Shown here piece by piece: positions 49,513 through 60,007 of a stretch of DNA of 64,000 nucleotides. The position numbers were made by a program, and so were the translations under genes. Position 1 is the first letter of the stretch, and every line of letters begins with the position of its first letter. The DNA is from Anoplolepis gracilipes. Taxonomy: Eukaryota > Arthropoda > Insecta > Hymenoptera > Formicidae. The DNA is taken from contig NC_132978.1 in the NCBI RefSeq assembly GCF_047496725.1, positions 12,328,501 through 12,392,500 on the forward strand, written 5' to 3'. Under the pieces are notes generated by a model, which was given only the letters and a program-made list of their open reading frames with translations, had not been told where the DNA came from and did no database searches.

Positions 49513-50150
49513 CTTGGCTCGACTGACTGCCCTCTTCTTCTTCTTCACCCTTCTACTTTCACAGCGGCCATCTTGCTTCTGGCCGAACCGGTTGGGTTCT
49601 TGAGCTTAAGGTAGGTACACACTAGGTCTCCAGCAGCCAGCAAGATCGCGCGGGGTTTATATCCGAGTCATCCCGCACATGTTTGCCGACGATGCTGAAT
49701 ATGAATGAACGATTCTTCATTCCAAGTGCATCTCTTGCAAATAAATGAAAATAACGTTAGGAACCGTTTACGTGTTGTACAATCTAATTGTGAATTTCAA
49801 ACGGCAAACACGCGCTACACGTACACGTACACGTTTTATAGAAAGATGATCGTTGGTTGTAATGTACACGGAATTATATTGCCGCTAGGTAAATTGGTAC
49901 GAATAAGGGAAAAAGAGAAAGAGAAAGAGAAGAGGGCACAGCAGCTGTATAGCTGCTAAAACATCCGCTCGTACGTAATAAACTTTTCCCGCGGCAAAAC
50001 TCGCGCTTTAAACCAACCTGCCGTTATCTAACCCGACACCCGGAGAAACGGCCGTATAAAAAGTGTAGCGAAACTAGCGGACAAAAAGCGCGCTCGCGCA
50101 TACATCGCCGGGAGAACATTGTCCCACGCGAGGGATGTACACAACGAGAA

Positions 50151-50159
<9 letters not shown>
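49513..50159. other. Noncoding spacer
   Basis: CpG-rich with no identifiable exon. A purine-rich AAAGAG run lies near 49909-49935. Confidence 0.45.
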
Positions 50160-50185
<26 letters not shown>

Positions 50186-50231
50186 TACATGCATCGCGCG
50201 GTAAAATACAGCTCTTGCGCGCGCGCGCGCG
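50156..50231. repeat. (GA)n and (GC)n microsatellites
   Basis: A GA run at about 50156-50185 followed 30 bp later by a GC run at 50217-50231. Confidence 0.9.
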
Positions 50232-50420
50232 TCTCAATGGCGGAGGCAAGATTTATCTTTCATTAGTACGTCGTTTGCATTGAATAGACACGTTACGGGT
50301 TAACGGGTCGGGCCGGCTCGTTAATTGTTTGTTCTCGTCCTCGCGTTTGACGCTACGCGCCGATGCTGGCGCGGCGTGACGCTTTGACAAGGTACGACCC
50401 GCCGGGGATATTATTACGAG

Positions 50421-50475
50421 GAGAGCCGAGAGCCGAGAGCCGAGAGCCGAGAGCCGAGAGCCGAGAGCCGAGAGC
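50421..50475. repeat. (GAGAGCC)8 heptanucleotide array
   Basis: Almost eight exact GAGAGCC units. Because 7 is not a multiple of 3, translated frames show a repeating seven-residue pattern; these frames are artefacts. Confidence 0.95.
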
Positions 50476-50536
50476 AAAGAGTATATATAGCGTATGCGTA
50501 TGTATATATCGGCCCCTACGGTATGCGAAAAGGTGT

Positions 50537-50539
<3 letters not shown>

Positions 50540-50619
<80 letters not shown>
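50540..50619. repeat. (GA)40 microsatellite, longest in the window
   Basis: About 80 uninterrupted bp of GA, starting 65 bp after the GAGAGCC array. Confidence 0.95.
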
Positions 50620-50621
<2 letters not shown>

Positions 50622-52320
50622 ACGGACGCAGAGCGGCCCCGCGGCCCCGCGGCAACGAGGCGTGGTCGTCGCAATTACCTCGATAGAGTTACAAGACTCG
50701 TTTTATGCCTTTCGCACGAATTTATTAGCTCCATTCGCGTCAGTTTAATTACGAACACGACCCGCCGTGATTCCCTCCTCTTTTTCCTTCGCCTGGCCGA
50801 TCTCGCTGTCCACCGGCTCCTTTTTTCCAGCAAAAAGCGAGCCGCTACTCTCCGCGCTATCGCGGAGAACAAAAATGGTCAATCTTCACATGCGAGAACG
50901 TGGAAGCGCGGATGAATAGCGGAATATATAAATAAGAAATACACTAGCTTGGAGTATCAATGGTATTCGCTTTGCGCCGAGCGTATATCCTTGAGAAACT
51001 CAAGCGGTAATTAGTTCTACCACTAAACGCTTAACGGAATCCAAGAGACTGCTAACTGCTTCGCGCCTACGCAACTCGGTCTGTCCTTTTCCTTTCTCCC
51101 TCTTTCTCTTCCTGTCTCTCCTCGTCTCTCTCTCTTTTCTGTTTACTCCTTTTGGAAACGTTTCTCTCCATCTCACACCCCATCTCTTCTTCTCTTTCTC
51201 CATGCCGCAGCCAGACCGCCGTTTTCTAGCTAATTGTGAGCAATTAAGCGAGGCAAAGTCAAGGAATATTATGAAATTAATTACATCGCGAGATTGAAGT
51301 TGAGGAGAACCGGTGTGCAAGGTGTAGATAAGTATTTAAATTAACGCGTTTTTTATACGCTCCGTCGAACATGCTCCGCGTGCGCCCGCATTATACACTT
51401 TGTGATTTTGTTCCACGAGTTTATTATTGATTTCGAATTAAACGGACGTCATTTTCTTTTAATTAATTTTATTACCCGCATCTCCCTCTACGGATAGCTA
51501 CAGCGTAAATCTCAGACGGCGTTCCCCTTATCTATGGAATATTCACGATGCGTAAAAAGTATCTTCTGTCGCCGCGATATACGCAGCTTGTTTTTCAAAA
51601 TACCTTATGAGGGACTCGTTTCATCGGCAGATTATGTACCTGGGATAAAACGGAATGAAATAGTATACCATTTATCTCGTATCGTCGGAACATATCTTTT
51701 CTCGGAAAATACACCTTAGCCGTATCCCGCGCGCTTATCTTAAATAAATATTCGTCGGCGCATCTATCGGATATACGACGGTGCGTTCCATAAATTTTCG
51801 CATTCATGTTAATACACTCTTTATAATTAATAATACTAAAGAAGGCTAAAAGAAGGGGATGCTAATATACAAGAATCAATGACATTTAATTTTATATACG
51901 CAAAGATGAAAAACAAATATTTTCCGTTCGATTAAAAGGCGATAGAAATTTACATTTTCATGCCCCGCTCTTATAATCGCAGTGGCATTAGGTGCCAAAA
52001 GGGCGGAGAGCAACAGCCGTGAACGTTTGCGAGCGTGACGCTCGACATCGAACCGCGGCCCCTCCGCAAACCTGGAAGACAAATCGGCCCCGGTGGGTGC
52101 AAACGTCGTAATTATCGGAGGCGGTAATCTCTCGACACGGGAGAAAAGGAGGAGGCGGTAGAGGAAGCAGAAGAGACGCTCAGTGAAAACTGCGTGACAG
52201 AGTGGCTCGGCCTGTTCACCCTTGGCGTCCTCCGGGCTGGTTTGCCCCCCTTTTGCCCGGAATGTCGGCCATACATTACCGCCGTTAGAACCCGCCAGCA
52301 CTATATTATTCCCTAGCGCG
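50620..52320. other. Noncoding stretch, no gene seen
   Basis: CpG-rich at 50.62-50.85 kb, a pyrimidine-rich stretch at 51.08-51.2 kb, AT-rich at 51.3-51.95 kb, CpG-rich after 52.0 kb. No gene supported. Confidence 0.45.
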
Positions 52321-52353
52321 GCGCGGCGTGGCGTGGCGTGGCGTGGCGTGGAG
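52321..52353. repeat. (GGCGT)n pentanucleotide array
   Basis: Five to six GGCGT units with variant edges. Confidence 0.9.
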
Positions 52354-52435
52354 CGGTAAAACGAGACGGCGGTAGAACCGAAGAGAGAAGAGGTCGAGAG
52401 GAGAAGCGAAAGGGGCGTCGAACGCGAGAGCAAGA

Positions 52436-52462
52436 AGAAGAGAGAGAGAGAGAGAGAGAGAG
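52436..52462. repeat. (GA)n microsatellite
   Basis: About 11 GA units at the end of a 100-bp purine-rich stretch. Confidence 0.9.
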
Positions 52463-52791
52463 GGCGGCTCACTCGGCTGCTGATAAACTACCCTACCGCG
52501 CTCACTCTCCGCAGGTATAATAAAATGATATCTGGCCGGCTGTATCGCGGGGATTCTGGCTGCGAGCGGCTGTGCCGGCACAAAGTTGCCGCCTGCGCGC
52601 CCGCGGCGGTCGTGATAAATAATGCCGCGCGGCCCGAGAAGCGGCGGGCGGGCCGCGTGTTTTGTGCCGCATCGCGCGCCACATCGAGAGCCACGGCCGT
52701 CGCGTCGGGGTATCGCGAATCTCGCGCGCGGATCCCCCTGATCGCGTCGGGGGTCGGGGGCCCCCGTGCCCCTGCTCTTAACTCGTATATA

Positions 52792-52829
<38 letters not shown>

Positions 52830-53421
52830 ATAGCGGTGCAACACCTCCGTGCGACTCTTCCGGGCCCGTCTCTGGTCCTGTTTCGTAGTCGAAAAAGACG
52901 CCCCCCGATAAAACGGATGTGCGCTCCTCTTCGTTTCACCCGCTCGTAAATCGTGAGACTTATAAAGACGCACCGCGCTCTCTTTCTCTTCTCGCCCCCT
53001 CCCCTCTCCCCACGTCGGGTTGAAATACTTATGCCGATATGTCGTGTGAGCGGGCCGACGAGCTGGAAAACGACGTCTCCGGCAATATCACGTCGTGGCG
53101 AGAACGCTCGTTCCAGTTCGCACGAGACGTCCTGCACGGCGACGTGAATACGACGTTGCGTGACAGCCGGCTCGTACGCTTTGCTCCGTCGACTTTATCG
53201 GACGTAATATCGGGCCCAGAGCGCGCTATGATGGTATCATCTGTCGCTGTGCTTAAACCCGTCAGGTTAACTCAAGATCCGCGCATATTTTTATGGTGAT
53301 CTTTTAAATTTTATTGATGATTAAAGACTGCTTCTCAATCTAAAGATTCTTCGAGGAGACTTGCTAGTCGAATAATTTATTTGATTAATATCAGTAATGA
53401 CATGTATCAAGTAAAGGCTAT
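52463..53421. other. CpG-rich island
   Basis: The most GC- and CpG-rich part of the window to 53.25 kb, interrupted by a (CA)n run at 52793-52826. Open frames on both strands overlap over most of its length, as expected from composition. It may be a promoter-type island, but no transcript start or exon is supported. Confidence 0.4.
52793..52826. repeat. (CA)n microsatellite
   Basis: About 16 CA units. Confidence 0.95.
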
Positions 53422-54099
53422 AGTCGGATAAGCATACTAAAAGTGCCTCCGAGTTTTGAAATAACATTTAGCCTGTCATGTCCTCACTGTAGAAAAAAAT
53501 TTTCCTCAAAATTTCAGCTCCCTAACTTTATTATTTCTTAAAGAAAAACATTATTTTCATTTTTATTTTTCTTTTCTGTAAATATTTGAGATGATTCCAT
53601 ATCAATTTTTTTCTGAATTCTTATCAACGAAAGACACAAAAAAAATATTTTTTTATTAATCTTGAATAAAAGCTCGATTTTTTAAAAAAGAATGAAATTA
53701 AGAAATGGCTCTTTTAACATATTCCTTTCGAGGTTTAATCACCAAACTTTTATAGAATACTTTATTTATATGTCTCAACACTCTCAAATTTTTTCAAAAG
53801 CCATTTCTTAATTTCATTCTTTTTTTTAAAGTCGAGTTTTTATTCGAGATTAATAAAAGAATATTTTTTTTGTGTCTTTCGTTGATAAATATTCAGAAGA
53901 AAATCGATATGCGATCATCTCGAATATTTACAGAAAAAAAAAAATAAAAACTAAAAATGACATTTTTCTCGATAACTCAGGAAATAATAAAGTTAAAGAG
54001 CTGAAATTTTGAGGAAAATTTTCTTTGACAATGAAGAATTGACGAGTCAAATATTATTTAAAAACATGTCGGGAGCACTTTTTGTATGCTTATCCGGCT
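53422..54099. mobile_element. 678-bp fold-back (MITE-like) element
   Basis: Near-complete palindrome. The left end AG(T)CGGATAAGCATAC is matched by GTATGCTTATCCG(G)CT at the right end. Arms run about 53422-53715 and 53797-54099, around an 81-nt centre. Matching landmarks include TTTTCCTCAAAATTTCAGCT with its complement, ACTTTATTATTTC, CGAAAGACACAAAAAAAATA, and GAATGAAATTAAGAAATGGC with its complement. Arms look about 80-85% identical by eye. No transposase is encoded. The termini and size fit a non-autonomous terminal-inverted-repeat element; I cannot fix the superfamily or target-site duplication. Confidence 0.75.
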
Positions 54100-54705
54100 C
54101 TTTAAAGCAAATAAATTTAAACAAATTTAAAACAGTATTCGATTCAGATATTGCACTAACAATAAGGTTTATTTCTCGATATTTTCTGCAATTTATTTCG
54201 CGCATGATGTAAGATTATTAAAGTTTATATTATTCGAGATCATGCATATATGACATATATGCATGCGTCATATAAATAATTTTATTTTTTCATCATATTT
54301 GATAATTGTAGATACTATGTGTGTACAATACAGATAATAAAAATCTGACAGTTCAATCGTGTTTAAACGAATGAAATCTCCCGAAGAGAGAAAAATATAT
54401 ATCGATGCGTATATTAAATTCAATCGTTTTCTCGACTCACTATACGCGCGCGGCTCTTTTTATGTGTGCATGACGTTATAAAGATGCTGCATCACTTCGA
54501 CTCTTCGGAAAGTGTCAACGGAATCAGTTAAGCCATCAAAAGATTTTTGTCGGCCGATAGCGAGCGAGGTCTAAAAGATTCGAGGAATCGGTCGTCAATC
54601 AAAGCGGAAGATCGTTGAAGATCCATTACCGAACAATGTCCGGTGATTAGCAAACGCCAGTGATGCTAACGACAAGCAAACAAATCGTGGCTTATCCTGG
54701 ATTAC
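54100..54705. other. Noncoding spacer
   Basis: AT-rich after the fold-back element, mixed from 54.45 kb. No feature seen. Confidence 0.5.
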
Positions 54706-54761
54706 GGCTCCCCAAGGGGTACTTAGGTGCCACGACGAACCAGGGTCTATACCCCGGAGCC
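54706..54761. other. Bulged GC hairpin
   Basis: GGCTCC (54706-54711) and GGGGTA (54716-54721), separated by a 4-nt bulge, pair with TACCCC (54750-54755) and GGAGCC (54756-54761), giving 12 bp around a 28-nt loop. It sits at the start of a 290-bp GC-richer segment in AT-rich surroundings. Function unknown. Confidence 0.45.
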
Positions 54762-57700
54762 TAGTTTCGAATATTATACACTGCCTGTCACTTCCCTTCG
54801 CTATGGCTTATGCCATCCCAACTCCTCCTTTAACCTGTCAGGTGAGAGACGCTGTATCAGTTATCCGATGGAGAGAGAAACCTTGACGAACGCCATCCAC
54901 AAGATCGCTCTTGTTCGATCACCACAAAAGAGAAACGCTTGCCTCTGTATCCGTCGACGTTACCTTTATGAGGTACTGAGTTTGGCAAAAGGATAATCGA
55001 CGGTGTAAGCTGATGGTTTATATCGCGAAAAGCGTCGTAACGCTATTGTCGGCCCAACATGTGAAGTTAATGTACACAAGCTTTATACTCGCGATATAGC
55101 TTTTATAATACACTGGCAAAAATTATTATTATTTTTCGTGAAATTCCTGATTTTCAACATTTTATTACATTGTTTTGTTACAAATAAAAATATGTTTAAT
55201 AATGTACATGCATTTTAAATAAATAGTATTTATTTAAGTTTATTATTTCGTATACACGTATTACAAGTCAAATGTTACGTGTTAATGTATTTTAATCGAT
55301 TGAAACTTTTGTTAAATACATATAATTTAAAGTTAAACTTATTACCAATTCAGTCCACCATTCCTTCGAAATTATACAAACACATAAACTAGTTTAAATA
55401 TCTCAACATTTGTAGAATTTAAAATTTAGGAAGAAACGAACAGTTTGTTGTGATAAACTTTTTTATTTATTTAATATTTTACTAGTTTTAAAATATCTCA
55501 AATATTGCAATATGTATGATTGGGATTACAAATCTTCTGGAAAAAACATTTTGAAATCAACAATGTTGTAGACACACTTACTCACATATATATATAACAT
55601 TTGGCATAATTTTAATAAGAATAAAATGAAAACGATGTGTACACGTAAGATTAACACAGTCGTCTCAAAGCATGCTCTGTCAAATACGCCAAGGTAAAGT
55701 GGCAAGTTAAACGAGAGTCGCGTGAATGCAATATGTATTATGCGTATGGAGATAATATAGAGCCCTGGGGAGGCGGTGGCTGACTGAGTTTATTTCGAAA
55801 GACAACAATAGAATGCATCGGTAGAATGTATTGTATGCAGGAGGGCGCGGTATGGCTCACAATGCCTGCTGCATTATGTATCGCATGCTGGTGGTTATCT
55901 CTATATGTTGTAATCCTAAACAACCATCCATACACGCATCTTCCTATGCTGCCAATGGCGTAGCTACGTCTACATCATAACAGTGTCCGAATCAAAAAAA
56001 CTTATTATTATGCAACACACGACTTCTTCCGAAATTTAAATTCTATTATAATATCTTATCATAAACGTTATGTTAAACTTCTTCCGTTCAATCTTATCTA
56101 ATCTAAATTTAGCATTGCTTAAATTTTAAAAATTGTTATGACAACTAAAAATTTTTAATCTCTGTTTGTTGATATGAGAAAAAAATTCATATAATTTTAT
56201 ATAGGAAATTTTATAATAATAATATAAAGAATGACATGTTTTTTATATACTTGTCGTAAATCGTATATTATATTATTTTAAGATAAAACAGGTATTAATA
56301 AAAGCGAAAACTGAAGGAAAAATATATACTTTGATTTAATTCTATTATATTTTGTAATGAGATACTTGAACTCTTTGCTGGTATTCCAAATATTATAGCA
56401 GAACAGCCACTTGCTATTCGAACTTGGGAATAATTGAAGTGAAGAATAATGGGTTCTACTGTGTCGGTGTCACTCCGTTTCTCGAACAAACGCGAAATGG
56501 CCTCCGTTGGAATCCCTCTGCCCATTTTCGTGCAGCTCTTTCGGATATCTTTAAAGACGCACCATCCCTGCACGTGCTACCGCGATCGAACAATGTCACC
56601 CGACGATTGGCCACAGGGGACCGACAATTTTGACCTCGGCAAATCCCTTTCTGAAGGTGTAGAAACGATCCAATCAACGCCATTGCTTTCTACGATCTTT
56701 CGTCCCGACATCACCACAGCCTTTTCTTACTATCCAGTAGAGAATTCGCACAATTTGTATCTCCGTTGGGAGTTCATCGTTTGAGATTTAGACTCTTTGA
56801 AAAAAAAAAAAAATAATAAAAATGATGAATGAAGTGTCATAAAAAGATACATATATCTATTGGAGACGTACAAAAGTAAATAGAAAAATACTTGCTGGTA
56901 ATCATGTCTTAGAAATTTAGTAATTATCTTATTATTAAAAATTTTACGCGTATAATGCATTCTATAAGTAACTATATAAAATATATTCTTAAAAATCACT
57001 ATAATAACATTATTGAATTTTGTATGCAAATAAAAGCAAGAATGTTTTTAATGTTAGCAAATGAAAAAAAAAAAAGAAACAAGCATGAAACAAGAAAAGG
57101 GATAAGGACAATATTTTGAACACAAGCATAAGAAAGAAAGAAAATGGATGGATAAATCTGGATGCTCGAGAACATTATCCGCCAGCTGGTTTCTGTCACT
57201 CATGCGGCCTCTTTGATCTCTCTCGCATGTCTATCGTGCACTTAAGCGCGTTTTCTCAACTTGATTTCGACCCGCACGAAGCACACTCTAGGCCCAGCAA
57301 CCGCGGTTCATTTCCGCTACGCAAGAAATGTGTCTAATATAGTGTTGGGAACGTATGTAGATTTAACTAATTTCGCAGCATCGGTAAAATTTCTAAATGT
57401 ATAAAAAAAAACGTATTTTTTCTATTTATTTCTTAGCCGAAATATAAAAGTAATTTAATAATTCTTAAATAATAGAGATAAATAATATTGATTTACGTAT
57501 AAGAAATTGTTTTATCACAATACACAAATAATTTTTAAATATTCTCAATCGATATATTCGCACGTAATAAATTTATTAAAACAATAAATAGCATTCTGAT
57601 CGTTATAAATGTCAAGAGTAAGACATTTGTCTGGCAAAAGTATATTTTTACTCGTACAATATGTACTTTGTACCTCACAGCTTTCCTTTAGTAAATTTAA

Positions 57701-59350
57701 AAATAATAAGAGCTGCAGGCATGGCGATACATCTTGCACTTCTTGTCATGATACGCATTAAGAGACAAATGACAAGAGGAGACTCGGCTAATGGACACGT
57801 TATAAAATCAAAAGCGCGTAATGCCGACACTCTCATGTTCACTAATTAAGTCTCTTTCTCAGTCCTTAAATATGGAATGTCTACTGGCAGCTACGAGAAA
57901 CGTTCCGCAATGTCGCTGACGTTCGAGGAGACACAAAACACGCCGGACACAGGCGCGCCATTTATCATTCCCGCAATTAGGGTCGAATATGTGACAACCA
58001 CTTAATGGAATAATGCATCTAGGTCTGGGACTAGTTTTTGGCTTCTCTTAATAGTTCAAAGACGTTGTGCGGAATATAAATGCATCAGTTCTTCAGAGTC
58101 GGATTAAACAGGTTTCGAGTCTCACGTTTTACAGGAGAGCTGCTACTTGATTGATACGAGTTAAAGTTGTAAAGAATGCCACGTAGTTAGAGCGATATAA
58201 TTGTTGCGCGCATCTGCGCGCAATAAAGTCGTTTTGCAACCGAGTTGAAAGATATTTACGGATGAGATCAGTTTTATCACGAATATTCGAGATAATTAAA
58301 GATAAATTATTGAAGTGTCTCCCAAGTCGCAACGGATAATTAATCTAGTTGATGACGCACTATTACGAACAAGATACCAACGCAAAGCGCGACTCATCAG
58401 GATGCACGGTTTGAAATATAAACCGAGAACACCGGGAATATGCCAACAAAACACAGTCCATTAACATAATACATGTGTCTGCTACAGAAACTTTCCGTTG
58501 CGAATAGCAACGGAAGTGGTGTCACGCCTTCTAGCATTACAATTCATAAATATAAGTTTTAGTTCTGCCAAAATCTATATTCATTTAAAAAATCACAATA
58601 TCGTGATGTCATCAGACAACAACAAATTTATACTTCGTTTAACAGCTCAACAAGCTCAATCGATGAAAAACACTGCACGCAGATAAAATTGCATTCATTT
58701 ATTTTCAAGTTTTATGTAGCTACGTGTCCAATGGCATTAAACAGGATCGTGCGATAACATTTACACGTACGTCGTACAATCGAATAAAAAATATAAAATT
58801 CTAAAATTGTTGTTTCTATCCGATAATACTTTTTGATATCGCTGATTCAAATATTTACAAAATATTATATTTTTATACATAATTTTATATATAATAATAT
58901 ATTTTTAAATACAGGAAACAGCTAATATAGCGAGTATCAAAACGTTTCAAATAATTAACATAAAAACAAAAATTAACAAGAGTTTACATCATTAAAATCT
59001 CCCTGTAATTCAATTTTAACTTTAATTTGGAAAATTCTTTAACATTATAGAATCAATTTTTTCACCTAAATGGACTGTTTTTAATTCACGACATCAATCA
59101 ATTATTTGCGATCGCAACGTATACCTATTCATCGATGTTACAATTTCCAGCATCTGGCACGATATCGTAATTTGAAAATGCAGCAATGGTTGCAGTAGAT
59201 CGCGGACTACCAGCCTTTAACGCGATGCAAGGGGACAAAAAGGGAAACGCGTTGGGAGTGCGCCGTCGGAAATTCATGACGTCGCGTCGGATCGAAGCGC
59301 CGCTGTGCCGCGCGATGGCTAAGCATCGTAAGTCCTCGTTCCCTGTTCCC
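54762..59350. other. Long noncoding stretch, no gene seen
   Basis: Mostly AT-rich, with moderately GC-rich patches at 54.76-55.05 kb and 56.43-56.78 kb that carry 90-110 codon frames without recognisable domains. A donor-like CAG|GTGAGA lies at about 54840. A palindrome TTGCGCGCA-TC-TGCGCGCAA lies at 58204-58223. No gene or RNA recognised. Confidence 0.45.
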
Positions 59351-59385
59351 TTCGCCTTTGCCTTCGCCTTCGCCTTCGCCTTCGT
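59351..59385. repeat. (CCTTCG)n hexanucleotide array
   Basis: Five to six hexamers, the source of an alternating Phe-Ala or Lys-Ala string in translation. Confidence 0.9.
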
Positions 59386-59628
59386 ATCTCGCCACGCCGT
59401 CGTGGCACGTCGTAACGAGGTACGAAGGAAGGCAGTCAAGCAGAGTCAGACCAGGCACCGGGCGTCACGCCCGCCAGTCATCGAGCTCGTCAGTCGCCCA
59501 CGAACGCTTATAAAGATTCTCGCGAGCAGAATGTAGATACGAGCTGTCAGCTCGACATGAAGCATGCCGCCGACAGCGCACGGACAGGCGGGACAGGCGG
59601 CGGAACAGGCGAATCTATCTCCTCTTTC

Positions 59629-59633
<5 letters not shown>
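59386..59633. other. CpG-rich noncoding spacer
   Basis: No feature seen apart from high CpG content. Confidence 0.45.
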
Positions 59634-59677
<44 letters not shown>

Positions 59678-59727
59678 GTCTCTCTCGTGCGCGCGCTCTC
59701 GTCTCTTTCCGTCTCTGTCAGGTCTGC

Positions 59728-59774
<47 letters not shown>

Positions 59775-59775
59775 T
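59634..59775. repeat. Two (CT)n microsatellites in a pyrimidine tract
   Basis: CT runs at 59635-59673 and 59730-59775, joined by T/C-rich sequence; pyrimidine richness continues to about 59940. Confidence 0.95.
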
Positions 59776-59969
59776 ACTCTCCATCAGCTCCGCCAGCTGA
59801 TTCTGTTCTCCTCGTGTTCTTTCCTATCTTCTTCTCGCTCTAACTCGATTAAGTCACGCGTTTCCGTCTTTTTGTCATCCCACTTGTACCTTCTGTCTTG
59901 CGTTCCTCTATCTTTCTCTGCTCACACTCACTTAGAGATTTCTTGGGATATATGTATACTGTACTTTTA

Positions 59970-59974
<5 letters not shown>

Positions 59975-60002
<28 letters not shown>
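59975..60002. repeat. Poly-T run
   Basis: About 28 T. Confidence 0.95.

Positions 60003-60007
<5 letters not shown>

Noticed and set aside
49064..49603. 179-codon plus-strand frame
   Set aside because: Starts with GTG and is built largely from purine-rich sequence and the CCTG/CCTA array.
51876..52472. 198-codon minus-strand frame, the longest in the window
   Set aside because: Its N-terminal part is the GA microsatellite and GGCGT array in translation; no domain follows and other frames are open over part of the same sequence.
54727..54996. 89-codon frame in a GC-richer patch
   Set aside because: GTG start directly after a stop codon and no recognisable domain; only the hairpin beside it is reported.
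56449..56784. 111-codon ATG frame
   Set aside because: No recognisable motif, no splice support, and an overlapping minus-strand frame of similar length.
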